From: Siniperca chuatsi
Lineage: Eukaryota > Chordata > Actinopteri > Centrarchiformes > Sinipercidae
Direction of reading: 5' to 3'
DNA length: 64,000 nucleotides
Assembly: GCF_020085105.1 (NCBI RefSeq)
Contig: NC_058045.1
Location: 18,256,333 to 18,320,332, forward strand
In this document: piece after piece, positions 1-14,218 of the stretch
Position numbering within the stretch: the stretch's first letter is position 1
Layout of the letters: every line of letters starts with the position of its first letter
Made by a program: the position numbers and the translations under genes
Notes under the pieces: model-generated
Database searches by the model: none
The model's input: only the letters and a program-made list of their open reading frames with translations
What the model was told of the DNA's origin: nothing

Positions 1-199
1 GTTGCATGGCACATTTTCACTATCCTTCTCCAGTACAACAAATAAAAAAGCTGCTTTTTGTGGATTTTAACGTACAGGTTTTGAAAGACAATAAACCTGT
101 AAAATGTTCTAAATACACTATCAAACTGTCAAAATAACAGCTACTGGGGGTTTACCTTGCACCTGTGGGCCTATTTTGTTGTTTAAACGTATACTTTAC

Positions 200-202
<3 letters not shown>

Positions 203-230
<28 letters not shown>
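203..230. repeat. CT-rich polypyrimidine tract
   Basis: A (CT)n-rich run directly before the CAG acceptor of the first exon in the window. It probably doubles as the polypyrimidine tract of that intron. Confidence 0.8.
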
Positions 231-232
231 AG

Positions 233-357
233 TGAGAACTGGTCAAACTATACAGCGTGACAAGAAAATCATACAGGAAATAATCCATCATCGAAGAGGA
301 GAAGATGTCACCAATGTCACCACACAGAAAGTTTTTGTGGTCCATAAGGCAGTGTAA
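233..357 (+). CDS. Terminal coding exon of an unidentified plus-strand gene (partial)
   Basis: A strong acceptor (CT-rich tract ending in CAG at 230-232) precedes an open frame of about 41 residues that ends in TAA at 355-357. One base comes from an upstream exon outside the window (phase 1). The peptide is hydrophilic and basic, contains RDKKIIQEIIHHRRGEDV, and ends VVHKAV. The RTG-like start recalls the tail of intermediate-filament proteins only loosely; I do not recognise the gene and assign no function. An ATTAAA at about 450 could serve polyadenylation. The call rests on the acceptor, the open frame and the charged composition, without homology. It lies about 15 kb downstream, in the antisense sense, of the B4GALNT4 first exon. 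Confidence 0.5.
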
Positions 358-2500
358 CTAGAGATTTCTATTTTGCACATCTTTTCGCTTTCTGCTATCA
401 CTTTTAGTATCTGGAAAAATGTACCGCTGTGGTTGGTTTCACCAGGATATTAAAGGTTTTATAAGAGAGTCTCTGTGGGGAGGGGAAAGCAGAAAGGATA
501 AAGGATAGCGAGATTTTTCTGGGGTCTGGGACAGATTGTCAGACAACTCAGGTTTAAATCCAGATTATTGCTTCACATTCTCTAGCGGTGAAATATTACA
601 TCAAGGCTCAGTACTCACTGTCACTCCAAAGCTTTTGTTATCAACTGCGGGGCAACAGTGTAGAACAGGCAGAGACTACTCCAGCTTCCCAGAACTGTTC
701 AAGATTCAGTGAGAGTGGCAGGTTAAATAGGCCCTAGCTCTGATTGTTAATCGGTCACAGGCGGGTCCTAGTCCAAGCCTTAATCAACTATAAAACACTT
801 CAAGTGGAAAAGAGACTCCCTTCCTCAGGTGTTCTGTCCCTAATACTGACCTGCTCTACTTCCTCTCTCCTTGTCACTCTCCTGGTACTGAGGATGTGTT
901 TGCTGTCTGTCAACTCCCCAAATGATAACGCTACACTATTGCTATACAGCGCAGAAAACCCCCTTATCTTAGGGTTGTTGAATTTCATTTTGGGCAACGT
1001 AGGCAATCACTACCTGAAGTATCATTATGTGAGGCAGGTTGACAGAAAAGTCAGCTCCACAAAATGACTCAGAATGAGTCACAAACCGACATGTTTCCTT
1101 TAACAAGTGAAGTTTGGAAGTTTACAAGTTGGACTAAACGAACGTTTCACCCCGATCATTGACTCCCTGCTCTGTATTCTAGTTCGGTCTAACAGCTCCC
1201 GGGCTCTGAGACAGATTTCCTCAAACAGAGAGCAGCAGGGGGTATCTGTGTTTCTGTTCGATACTCTAGTAATGGGATTGACAAGGAAAAACATTGGCAT
1301 AGGAATGCTAGTTCTCCAAAAAAAGATGTAACTCTAACGAACAACTTTTCAGAGTTGAATCGTATAGTATCTATCGATCTATGCATCCTCGTACGCAATT
1401 TACCTTGTAATTTCTCATGCACAATGCTGGTGCTTGATTTACAGTGTGTAAAGGAAGATTATTAGATAGTTTTAGTCATACAGATCTTCATGTTATTCTT
1501 GTTACCAAACTGTCAAAATACATTTTCCAACAACTGGATTTTCTTTTTCGGCAGAAATTTTGGCAATGGAGCTGCCCCTTGTTTAAAGTTTTGGACTATG
1601 GGTGGGACATTTAAATCTCAGTGGGGAGAGGTTGTGTTCTGCTCTAACCTGAGTAGAGCACTAAAGTTGCTGAGGGCTGCAGGCTCGTCTGAGCTAACAG
1701 GACGAGGTTGTGAGGCCAGACTCCCAGAGATGCTCAGTCAAGTACATACAACCACATAATGTCTGTAGGATGGTGGACAGTGAGCGGAGCGATAATAGCC
1801 ATTTTTAGCTTGACTTTTAAACTAATAATGTCCATGTGTATATGTGCAACTGTGTGCGTGTCTGTCCATAGGAATGTGGTGTCAAACTCAGCTGACTCAC
1901 ATGTAGCTGTGTGAGTCGAACTTCCTGACAGGAAAATGTAGCAGTGGAAAGCTGATGTAGGCTTCAGGTAGTTTCACTGTCACTGTATATAATGGCTTGA
2001 GCACACGGAAACACTTGCACACGCACTGCATCTATACAAATGCACACAGACCTCATCTATATGACACACTTGATTTCAGCACACTGTATCCGACACATCA
2101 TTTCTTGTGTGTTCAGCAGGTTTCAGGTTTTCTGCACTGATGTTCACACATCCCACAACCTGTGTCTGACAACATTATCACAGATATAAAAAGCTTCTCA
2201 TTATGGCAGAGAAACAATTGTATTCTCTGGGGAAAGCAATATAACTCTGTGTGATGTGGCTTAAGAGGTCCGTAGGTTTTTAAAATATGCACAGTCCACA
2301 TTAAGCCCTTTTTAAAATGAATCTCTTGTGTGGCAACTGGAGTCTGATGATATTCTCTTTCCTCTATTTGTCATGTCTCCTCCACAGCTCCTGCACCTAT
2401 TTTCCTCGCAGCTGGAACTCAGGGGGCAAATCTAAAAGCTTCCAGAGTCAGGTTCCCTACAGCTTAAATAGGAGGCATGCAAGCAAATTCAGCAAACAAA
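358..2500. other. Non-coding stretch downstream of the left gene
   Basis: It contains the presumed 3' UTR of the left gene followed by unremarkable AT-rich sequence. The open frames here (up to about 110 codons on both strands) overlap one another, lack splice context and match nothing I know. No confident feature. Confidence 0.6.

Positions 2501-2504
<4 letters not shown>

Positions 2505-2596
<92 letters not shown>
2505..2596. repeat. (GT)n microsatellite, about 46 units
   Basis: An uninterrupted GT dinucleotide tract, the longest in the window. It creates long false open frames of alternating Cys-Val (plus strand) and His-Thr (minus strand). Likely length-polymorphic, and able to form Z-DNA in principle. 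Confidence 0.97.
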
Positions 2597-2597
<1 letters not shown>

Positions 2598-2599
2598 AT

Positions 2600-5500
2600 G
2601 TGCCCCACAGATGCCAACTCCCACAACCCCAGAAGGAATAGAATCTAGACAGCAAAATAGGAATCCCTTGCAGCATATGAATGAGCAGAGAGTGCTTGAA
2701 TGAGGGGAACGGATGGAACGGAGGGCATGGGCGTGTGTCTGTGTGTGTCTTTGAGTGTGTGTGAGTACCAGCAGGGATAACATCCAACCCACGGGGACAG
2801 CAGACTGCAGCAGGACATAGGTGCTACATTCTACCGACACATCACACACAGGCAGTATTCTTACTGTAGCACAGAGAGGGTGAGGGGGGTAAGAGTGACA
2901 GAGAGAGAGCTTCCTGTCTCTGCACATTGAAATGATGGAAGGACACCACCTGCAGAAAGACCAAACCACACAAGAGACACAAAGACTATGTTCTTAAGCT
3001 CACTGGATAAAGACTCAAGAAACAAAAAATGACCTTAACTACTGTTGATTATGTTGCTATAGAGCAATAATTAGAGAAAAGTGACATATTGCCACATACT
3101 GTACACAGATTTTCTAGTCTTGTAGTAAGGAAAGAGCGCATACTGACGGACTTCTGGCACCAGGCAAGCCACTGAAATCCTGCAAGAAGACAAATTACTT
3201 AATCAAAAATTACTTTCATCAATAAACTCTTTGTGTTGTTTGTTCATGATACAATTTGTGACAAAAAAGCAAATATACGGGGAAAAAATTCCAGATTTGG
3301 GTGAAAACTTGGATGGTGAGACGGGCATAATTGACTCAGACAGAAAAATTGTTGACCTGACTGATAAACTGATAGTCTTTGACACTTCATTTGCTGGGTG
3401 AGGTTTATAATTGAAATTATTACTTGCCCTACAAACCTTTAATGTCACAGTCACAAGAGATCTAAATCCTTATACGTCACATACGAACAAAAACTGCTCC
3501 AGACTATTGGGCCAACTGTAGTATGATCTTTAAAACACTAACAGCTAACCCTTGAACCTTAGTCAGCCTCACTTCATCCAAATAATTTTCTCATGTTTAG
3601 GATAACACTAGTCACAAATGATTACTGAAAATACTGTATGCAGCAAGTGTTGCACTAAACAGACCGAGCTAGTGCAGACACATGGAAGATTTTAGTGTGT
3701 CTCATCAATCCTGTCATCAAAAACAAAAGTTTGTGACCGATATGTTTGGTGACATATTCTTGTCACAAGACATTCGTCTCTTAGCATAGTAATGGGAGAA
3801 AGTGAATCTTTAGCCAGAATCTGTTTAACAAATAAAGACATCTTTGTTGGTCCCTCGCATGCCACTCTGCACTACAGGTATCATCCACTATTTAGGATCG
3901 AGAAAGAAAACAATCTTCAGGGAGCCAAGTTTTGACAGAACGTGTTTGCTCCCATCCCAATGCACATGTTGCATTCATCTTTTTAAATTTGATCACACTT
4001 TTTTCTTCTGCTCATTGCATTCAATCATAATGCGACAAACTCCCTTCATCCACCACCACATACATAGCACTAAATCACTTCACTTTCCTTTCTTTTTCAA
4101 TTACATACAGTGAATTACACTTAATACAATGCACCTTTATAAACACTAGCATCAGGAAGTCGTCTATACAGCATCTAAAATCAGTCAATCTAAACAAAAA
4201 GAGCAAAGACACTTAAAGGTGGCATTGACAGTCCATACTGTGCTTTTCAATCAGGTAAACACAGCTCTGGTAAAAAATTCTATTTGAAATTCCATTAACT
4301 TAACCAAGCTGACTGCATCTCAATCTCAGTCTGATTGGGGTAATAAGCAGGATCCACTTCAGCCTGTGACGACTCCATTTGTACAGGCAGAGCTGAGGCT
4401 TTACAGCAAGGACTTTTTGTTGATTGGATGATATTTTTTTTTCTATTCAGAGCACCAGCGAGCATTAAGGGCACTCAAAGAAAAACAAATTACTCCTCTA
4501 TGCGTCCACATCCTGTATGAGTGTGAGAGTGTGCATTTCATCCTACAAATGTGTGGGCTGAAAGCAGATTAGTATGAAGAGGCAATATAATCAGCGTTTC
4601 TACAATTCTGAGCAAAAATGAGAGTGAGATAGGGAGGAGAAGACAAGGTCTACTCTGTGTTATCATGCTGCACTGACCCTGTTTGCAGAAGGGCAAAACC
4701 ATCACTTTCTCCATCACTAACTTCAGCTTTTTAAGTGGCTAGGTAGGAAACACTGTTGTAAACAAAAAGTAATCTTTTTTCCTCCTTCATTTATCCTCAG
4801 GCACACACACACAAATGTAACACGATAGGAATCTCCATATGCTGGGAATTCAATTTTAAAAACACACTTTTACTGCAGCTGTCACTGATACTGACTTTGT
4901 AAGAGGTGTTGACGTTCTTTGAACCCACAACATACAGTCAGCAGTACTTTTAACAAAGAAAAAATTCTGATAAAGGCATTGGTGCATTTGTGACAAGCTG
5001 CTATAACGATGAACATTAACTTGGCAAACAGAATTAACAGTTGATGTAATGGATAATTAATGTGGCACTTTAAATCATTAAAAATAAGTGAGTTACATGG
5101 GCACGCTTTGTTGTCTCAGTGATTAGGTTTGATTCTATCTAATTGAAAACAACAGAGAGGTTTTGAGATGGCAGTTATCGCAAATGTATCGCAAATGTAG
5201 CTGCAAAGTGGTTTATTTCAAAAGAGGAATGCTGTAGACTACGGTGTGGTCTGAGGGAGAATAAAAGTAGTCCCGCTTTGCTGCCAAGTACACAAAGAAA
5301 TTATAAAAAGGGAAAACACAACCCAATGACTTCACACAAAAATGTAATTACAAGTGTCTTGTTGATAAAGCAGCAACATGTCATCTACAGTATCATAACC
5401 TCTGTGTTTTTTTGCATTGTCAATATTTTAATGTATTTATCCTGTAGATTTGTTTGCTGTTGCAGCAGCATGTTTGACAGAGTGATAATAGAGTTCAATC

Positions 5501-8500
5501 GTCTTGCTTTGCTGAGGAAGGTGAATCACCATGTCAAATGCAGCCACATGAAAAGCTTGCATTTGTCCCACATCTCATTTGTAGATGTAAAAATGCATGT
5601 AAAAAAGGGAGGGTGGGATAGATGTCATTTTATGGAGGAAAGAGGAGGCTGAGAAGCAAAAATAAAAGAAAGAAGAGAAATCAAGCAGGAGGGAAATGGA
5701 AGATAAGAGGGTGGAAGAAAGGGTGATGACATTCGACACACAATGTCCTCTCTGTCAGACGAGCTTTTAAGAATGTCCACTCTGTCCAATCATGCAAACT
5801 AAGCCATGTAGCGATGTGCACTGAGAAGGGGGATCTAAAACTCAATAACAGCTAGAGGTAGTGCACATGTTTTCTTGCCCTGCTGTCCTCTGATCAAATC
5901 TGCAACTATTTTCAGATAATTAGCTTTTAGTGTCATTGTCAATTTTTTTGCTGCTGATGTTGTTGATTTAGTATGAAACGTTTCTCTCTATTCCCATTCT
6001 CATCTCCACACATCTTTTTCTTCCCTGTCCCCTGGAGGGAGGAGTATCCTTTCATTTTAGTTTATAATGTACACAACATATACACAACAGAGAAGGGGTT
6101 CTGCTGGAAAACACATGAGCTGGCCCAAATCCAGCCAGGTAATTGGTAGAGGTTGAACCTGAAGGTGAGAGAAGTAGCGTTTTCAGGGCATCCTGTCAAG
6201 GTGTAGAGAATCTAGTTTGGGCAGTTAAACTCCCTGATTTTGTTGTAGTACACAGCAACTTGGGATTTGGAGACACTACAAAATATTCAGTGAGAAATAC
6301 TGCTAAAGTTTTAGTGCTGATGATTTTCAAAAAACATGTTGTAGTTCTAGTAATTTAAATGTCTTTTTTTCCTGCATTTTAATTTTGTGGATTGTTAAAA
6401 TACATAATCCATTAGAGTGAACAATATGTGTTTATTATTGTCAAAGGTATGCTAAACACATTTAACACGATGATGGTGATGCAGCTATAAGTAGTGCACT
6501 GCATTACCACACAACAATAATGTAAACTTCACCAAACATAAAAGCATATATGATGTTCACTGTGATGGATTCCTATTTCAAACGTCCAAGTTCCTCTTAA
6601 TCTTATTAATCTTCATAACATACAGAATTAAGTAAGGCCAGAAAAGCAAAAAAAAAAACATTTAAAAATCTATGGTATGCCAAAGAAAATGAATGGGCTA
6701 GAATATGCAAACACATTTGCTAAAATCCTTCAACCCTCAGCCGCTCGTTTTGTTTACTTGAAAACAGTCTGTGACTGAACTTTCTGTGACAGCTTGCCTT
6801 ATAACCTTCTTTTTGCCTGCAACTTTTCCCCACAGTAATTGCCACAAATAAAAACTAGGCCCTTAAAAATAAAAAGTTGTCAGTAAAAGAAGCAGAAAAA
6901 AAACAAGCGTTGAAAATTTATCTCCCAACATAAAACTCAATAACCACTTTCACTGATCAAAACATCAACAACTGTGATTTTCTATCAACTGTATTAATGT
7001 GATTGAAACTAGGACAAGAGCGATAAACAAGAACTTGAGTATGGTACAGTGAATACTAAAGAAGGGTATTTAATTACAGTGAATTATAGAGAAGTTAAAT
7101 GAATGAAGAGATGTTAAAATTCAGTGCACACTGGCGGGGCTCCTCTCAAAGCAAGCATGCACAGTTGTACAAACACAAACACAGCTCCAGAGTAAACTGG
7201 AAACTTTCCTCTTCTCTTGAATATCTTTCCTCATGACTGGCCACAACAGAAAAAAGGGAACAGTGTTTGACAGCCCTCGGGGAACGATTGTGCGCTCCTT
7301 CACAAAGCAGCTCACATGGTAATCAAGCCAACGAGCAAGCCTTTGAGACACAAAACAAAAGAAAGACAAAGTACAGCCCTTGTCCGCTCTCTTCCTCTTG
7401 CTCTCTTCTCCCGCCTCCTCCGATTCTCCAACGCTTCATGCAGACAAATAAGATAAAGACGGAGACAGTCAGGCGTAAAAGATAACTTGGATGATAGGTG
7501 AGATGGATGATAGGTGAGATGGAACGAGAGGAGGTAGAATGTAAGATGGGATTTAAAAATGCTGCAATGATACAAGATAAAAGAAAAGAAGTCGAAGGTA
7601 ATTTATATACCATTCAGCTCAACTAAGCAAAACGCAAAAACACACTGGATTGCTGTCAGCAGAGGAGACCGTCACACCTGCTGTGGAGCGGTGGGGAACC
7701 TTATCACCACTACTATCACTTTCTTGATGTTTTAATCCTTATAGATATATAGCTAGATAAAAAGCGCAGGATTTAGCTGTATCTAAATGGCAGCCCGACA
7801 TGTTAGTGAAAGCCCTTAAATGTCAAAGTGAAGAAAATCTCAAACTTTCCCCCCTCACTGCTCAACTTTACCCAGCAAGCTTTTAGAAATGGAGATGAAT
7901 TCCTATCCAACCTCCACAAATGTGTAAACATTCATAAGTGAGCAATGAAAAGTAAGAATGTGCATGATTGTGATTTCAAAAGAAAACAAGGGTGAAAGGG
8001 AATACGAGTGAAAACTTCGGAGCGAGATGCACACAGGGACGGGCATGTTACAGTCAATTTACTCTCTTATATCAAGTGTTTTTGTGACATTTTTTAAACA
8101 GAGCTGTAAAAAAAAATTCCACAAAGCTGATTAAAATGCAACCAACATCCCTGTCTCCAAAAAATCTGCCTCTTCTGTCTCTCTGTCCTCTGATCCTTTC
8201 TCTGTCTTTGTTGCAAGCCAGCACGGCCTCGAGGAGAGGTGACCTTTTCCATTAACCACCACTACAGAAAGCTCATTCTGAGCGGCAGGCAGCGCACAGA
8301 CCCACACTCTTTGATGATTGATTGAAATCCTGCAAGGTCTGGATCACTTACAGTAAGGCAACACCACAGCTGATACAGCCCAGTGCTGCATAGAAACCCT
8401 GTGAAAGAAAATCCTTCTGCAGAGGTGGGGAGTAAAGAGTGGAACCGAGCCTGAGAGCGGGGAAACTGACAAATCCCATCATGACAAGGATCATGATAGT

Positions 8501-9215
8501 CTGCAGTCGATACTCCCACCTGACATCTGTCTCTCTCTCCCTCTTTTCTCTCTCGCTCTCTAATTGTTTCTCATTTGTTAAAACTCACCACCATCTCACT
8601 CTCCGCTTTCTGATTCACAATCCACTCCTCTGTGTCTCCCAGCAGTGTCCTAGTAAATTGTCCAAATTGTGTGGGGTTTTATGAGTCTCTACTGAGGAAA
8701 TTGGTCTTAATTAAATCTTGATGGCATTGTTTAACAGTGTGATTGCTGCATTATTAGACACCCCTGCTGTATAAGGTGGCTACACCTGAATGGCTTTCCA
8801 CAGTGATCCTTGTCTGCTGTGTTCACATCCAACTAGGAACCACGGTTCCATGTACAAACAGATTACACTGACTGTGCATCATTAAGGGCTGGGTTTATTG
8901 TAAGTCACAGCCACATCCTCTGCTGATGCATCCTGCTGCATGTCCCACCTGTTGGCGTGAGAAGGGTGTCCTTCTTCTGCCCTGCTCCTCCTCCCCAAAT
9001 GTTCATCCCCCATTTGTAGCAAGCGTGCCAATGGGCAGACAGTGCCATCATTCAGCTACTTCCTCTTCTGCTCGGCTAAACACTGGGGCTAAAGTGCAGA
9101 CGGCAGCGAGATCAGGGAGGTGTGCACTCACAAACACATGCAATAACACTCGGAAAAAACTAACTACATCACACATACACATTTCCCTCTCTTTTACACT
9201 AAATCTCTCTGTTTG
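2600..9215. other. Long gene-free stretch, probably B4GALNT4 intron or spacer
   Basis: AT-rich sequence with short A- and T-runs, a small duplicated block near 7490-7525 (two copies of a GGATGATAGGTGAGAT-type unit) and a CT-rich patch near 8525-8570. No exon with acceptor, open frame and donor was recognised on either strand. If the B4GALNT4 gene continues leftward in its normal order, this is part of its first intron. Confidence 0.5.
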
Positions 9216-9216
9216 C

Positions 9217-9219
<3 letters not shown>

Positions 9220-9256
<37 letters not shown>
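9220..9256. repeat. (CA)n microsatellite, about 18 units
   Basis: An uninterrupted CA tract inside otherwise unremarkable sequence. Confidence 0.95.
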
Positions 9257-9258
<2 letters not shown>

Positions 9259-9259
9259 C

Positions 9260-12200
9260 CTGCGGCAAAGCCGTGGCAGTGGGCCAGAACTCTCATCTGC
9301 ATGGGGCAGAGCTGGTACCTTGATGGTGGCTTGTTAGGTAGGCCAACACAAATTTAATTAACCCCGAGGTTAACACACTCTGGACTTGTGTTTTTTCAAT
9401 GCTTTTGCACATCTACCAACCTAGCCTCCCTTCATCTCTCAATCTTACATCCACATCTGTTAATCTTGCATGCAACACTTACGGGTTGTGAAATGCACGG
9501 TGGGTATGTAAATGTAACACATCCTGAGTGTGAAATATTTTAGGGCCGTCTGTCCAGTAGCACTGTGCATTTGCTTTAGCATTAGCATTAGAAAAGAGAA
9601 AATTCGATATGACCAAAGGGAGGACACCAGTGCTACTGAGCGAGAGATTACATGAACATATTTTCACAAATGCATGTGTACATGCACAATGAGAAAATGC
9701 ACAAATATGACATCATGTACAATGAAAAATAAGTAAATCCATTAGCACATAAGAAGAGTGTGAGGTTTTATTTCCCCCTCTTAATCCTTCTGTTGTCTCT
9801 TCACCTCCACTGAGCAGGTCCTCCAGCAGCTAGGCACATTGAGGATGCTGTGTGAGTTGTTATGGGGACATCATTCATCCTCACTGTGGAATTACCCAGA
9901 GAAAGAGATTTACTGGGTTGGTCAGATAAGCTGTGGGGAAGATACATGGTTGAGCTTCAGACATCCCAGATCCCCAGACACAAGCTAACAATGGACTGAC
10001 TGCCACATGCGTATGTTTTTATGACACATCCCTTTAAATGAAATAAGACATCAAAGATACAGGCGCTTCAAATAAAATGACTGTTTCATATATAACACAG
10101 TTTCTCTCTCTGGTATTGGTATTGTTATATCTAATAATTTCTCAAGGTTAGTGAAGAGATATGCACAGATTCCAATTTTCAATTTTATGATTACAGCACT
10201 GAAAACATCCAGGTTTCTGCAGCAATAACTTCCATCTGGAAATCGAATTATGTGCTTGTACAGTATTAGAAATATTTCTATTAAGCCAGTCAAACAGTAT
10301 GGCTCTAAAGAATATAAATCACCACATTAGTACAGTTACAATTTCATAATTCACTCTTTTCAGAATTTCTCCTGATGAGAAGCTTTTTTCCATTTTCATC
10401 TGATTAACAGAGCTCTTCCGCAGTAATATAAACAGGCCCAGCAATCCTAAATGGAAACAATCTTTAAAAGCCGCACCACCCAGCTGGGTGCACACATGTT
10501 CCCGGTTTAACATGCACAAACCACTTTGCTGATGCAGACTGCACCCACGCTGGGCTTGGTGGTCCTATAAAAACTGCTAAATTCAACTCTGTCAGAAACA
10601 CACCTAAGTTATACAATGTGACTGCCTCGGAAAGTGCTTTTTACTAAGCATGTAGGTTGTTTTCTTCCTTCTTCCATTAACAACTGTTACTGAGCACTGA
10701 GCAGCTGCATTATTCACAAATCTGAAAAGGTAATTGACAATATTCATTGTTGCATGAATAAATGATAACATGAAAAGGTGCTGTGTTTGTGTTAAAGCTC
10801 TTACACACACCAAGGTGGTGTCTGTTGCCATTTTGCCGGCAGAGCGGTTCTGGCTGAGGTAAAACTGACCAACCGTGAGAACTACAAGAGCTAAAATTAG
10901 GGAAAGTGACATCGGAGGGCATGGTTACCATGACAGCGAGCCAGCCTAAGGGTGTTGCTGATGCGATACAACAACAAGCCAAAAACAACTTGATACTGAA
11001 CTGCAACTACTGTATATCCAAGTGTTTGAATGTGAATGCATGTGTGGTTCTTTAAGTCAGTTTTCTCTCAAGAGATACTAATACAATGACACTGCATCCA
11101 CAAGTTGTGTTTTATTTTTAGTCTCTCAGTGGATTTTCAACGCATTCAAGCTTCCTCAAAACATGTGAATGTTTTGGTCTTTATAAAATAAGCCACAAAA
11201 CATCCCACCTAACCCAGCACGCTCCTCTCCCATATGTTGTCTCCATGGGCAACCAAGCAGCCAATCTGTCGAGGCCCCTAAGAATTCCCCTCTCCGACTT
11301 CCTCCTTATCCCTTCAGAGCGGTGATGATATGAAGTGTGTGTGTGTATTATGTGCTATTTTACAAACATATAGGCAACATATTTGGGTGTTTGTGTGGGG
11401 GTGGTTGAGTGTATGCATATGTGTGCGCCTCCACATGTGTAATCATATTTAATCAATAGAGGCCTGTAAGCAGCAGCTAGCCTCCACCTCCTCCTCAGTG
11501 GACCTGTTGATGCTAGAAAACAGGGGGGCTGTTGTACAACTGGGTGGCCGCATAAATGTGGCACTCATCTAATATGCACTGCAGCACTGCCTGCCAACAC
11601 ACTTCCTCATTGAAATTCTGATTAAATAAGGCCATTCTGGCCAGTGTGCAATCTGAAAACTATTTAATTATACCTTTTTGGCTTTTGCCATCATATTTAT
11701 AACAGCCACTTTTAAGAAAATAATATGAATGCCCTAAGAAACACCCACACATTCACACAAAGCCACGTTGGTATTTCTCATTGTGCTGTATTTATATTTC
11801 TTTGACTGGCCTATTCATAAACAAGACAGGCATGCTGGATATGTAAATGATACATTCATACACAAAGCAAATCAAGATTGTTCTGTTCTGTCCTACAGTT
11901 TTCTCTTCAAGTAGAGATGTTTCATATGGTAGATGGTAACTTTTTTTGAAGTTTTTGAAAAATCGGCCCTCTGTCCCTCACTTCTCCAGCTACTGTTCAT
12001 GTGTGCCATCATCTCCCTGAAATTAGATCCTTCTCTCCTGTTTCCCTCTCTACTTTCTATAAAATCACAAAAAAGGTGAGTGGACTGCCCATCACCATTC
12101 AGTCACCAGTCTATCACACAGCTCCATCCTGTACTTAATAATTTAGTGGCAGAAAATGATGGTCTATTTCAACCTATTCAGTTAAGTAACTGATAATAAT

Positions 12201-14158
12201 CATACAGTTTCCATTATATAGACTAGGTAAAACACAGGCTGGCTTAGGAATGTCATGGCTCATTTAGACCCAGCAAAACTCTTTAAACATAGCATGCAAA
12301 TTTCACTAGCCAGGTAAAAACAAAAACATTCCTATTTGAAGCTTGGTCAAGGCAATCAATACCTGCTTTCCTTTTGCTACCGCAACCAGATTCTTGTAAG
12401 CCAGTCCACAGAGTTAAACCAGAGATTTTCCATTACCATTGCACAACTGGATTCCCATATTCTTGTGCCCTTTTTGTGTCTCTACCAGGATGCACACAAG
12501 GAGGCACATGCACATTACTGCCAACTGCAAAGGGCAGTAACAGCTGGTGGATGTAATGCACCAAAAATGTAGCAATGCCCCAATGAGAGGGGAAGACAAA
12601 GGACAAACAAAGCAAGTTTCAAAGCATTCAAAAAAGACAATGCAAATGTTTTATGAAGTAGAAAATGTATTCAACATGACTGGTCTTAAGGGTACACACA
12701 ATGCGTTTCAGTGAGAAACAAAAACTGTGTTTGTTTGGCACGAAGACACCACAGGGTTCCATTAAGAAGGCCTCTGCTCCCTCATTATGTTGACCCAGTC
12801 AACCAACACATGAACACACTGAGGTGAGTAAACTACAGTTTGAAACACTTGACAGACTGTGTATAAAATCATCTGCTGTAAACTGTCTCCGACACACTTC
12901 TCAAATCATTATTCACAATTAGATAGAAGCAGCCTCAATGGGGAACTGTATGCCAAGATGTTTACATTTCTCATAAGTCAGCTGGTCATATGCCAATGAG
13001 ACATTATCTAGTGGATGAAATACTTTCAGCAATCTGTCTGATACATGTACTTGCTCAAGGAGAGGATTTGGCTGAGATAAATCTAATTTCCTCCAAAATA
13101 GGGACAAGCGAAATAGATATTTGACAAATTGTCATCTCATATTCAAATAAGGGAGGACTCAGGCCAAAAATGAAATTACATTATTTCTACCTGCCCCACC
13201 TCAGTGCTAAGAATCAATGAAGATTCTTGTGGGGAGAGAATACTGCCAGCCTGATATGAATATTTACACACTTCAAGGAGCCCCATTTTCAGTAATGGTT
13301 ACGTCTCACTTAGAACCCCTTGGTGCGAGAGGGGACATGTTATTCATAAGAGGTTAAGTGAGTTGACCTGCTCAGATGCCTGCTAAATGGAAGACAGTCA
13401 ATTAGACACACAGACCAACACAGCACAGAATAACAGCTTCCTTCCTCATCAGAAGGCCACAGCCTACGAGTCACAATGGCAGACTATTAGTGGAGTCCTT
13501 AAAACAAGGAACACAGTAATATTGAAAATCGAAAACATCAGTGGTCGCTGCTGTGTTTTGTTTCTGGTTGTCAGGTTCTCTGATTTCAGAGAATGAAAGG
13601 GGTTGCCATGCTCTTGGGCAAGTTAACACAAAATGAGCAGCAACATTGCAGCGACGGTGAAATCACAAAGGCTAGAGAATGCACAATGCAGTGATATCCA
13701 GTAAATCTGCTTGTATAGGAGGACTGAGAGTAACCATTCATTACATCAACTTGAGTGTCCAAATTTGTGACCACAGTGTGTGAATACAATATCATGACCA
13801 CCTGTACAATACAGTGCAATGCAACACAATAGCCCTGCAATGACTTTGGCCTATACGAGGCTTAAAATGTCAATTTTTGTTTACTTTTCCTGAGAAATGT
13901 CTGCCATATATATCCAGGGTAGAGTAATATACACTTCATAAATGTTGAATTCATTGCAGGGACACTGTGTTGGTTTGCATTTTTAACCTAAATCCTGACA
14001 CAAACTCACAACTCACTTAGCTGCAGAGAGTGGCAGCCTTCAGCCATCAGTGTGATTCAGGACTCTCATCATCAGAAAACTAAATCTAGTCTGTCGCTGG
14101 GAAAACCCCACAGATGAGATCAGAGACAATGAAATGATGCCTGTGTGTCAGTGCCCCT

Positions 14159-14160
<2 letters not shown>
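9260..14160. other. Gene-free stretch
   Basis: No supported gene. It includes one copy (13543-13572) of a 30-bp sequence that recurs exactly at 15425-15454 in the B4GALNT4 5' flank. Short open frames here lack splice context. Confidence 0.5.
13543..13572 (+). repeat. 30-bp exact direct repeat, copy 1
   Basis: This block starts GGTCGCTGCTGTG and ends TTCTGGTTGTC. It is identical and in the same orientation at 15425-15454, 1.88 kb away. The second copy lies about 70 bp upstream of the B4GALNT4 start codon (minus-strand sense). Confidence 0.9.

Positions 14161-14162
<2 letters not shown>

Positions 14163-14216
<54 letters not shown>
14163..14216. repeat. (GT)n microsatellite, 27 units
   Basis: An uninterrupted GT tract. 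A short minus-strand frame of Thr-His repeats overlapping it is an artefact of the repeat. Confidence 0.95.

Positions 14217-14218
<2 letters not shown>

Noticed and set aside
2317-2969. Open frames of 100-170 codons on both strands around 2.3-3.0 kb
   Set aside because: They owe their length to the (GT)n tract (poly Cys-Val or His-Thr) and have no splice context.
7121-7613. Several overlapping 70-96 codon frames
   Set aside because: Mutually overlapping on both strands, low complexity (purine-rich), no recognisable domain.
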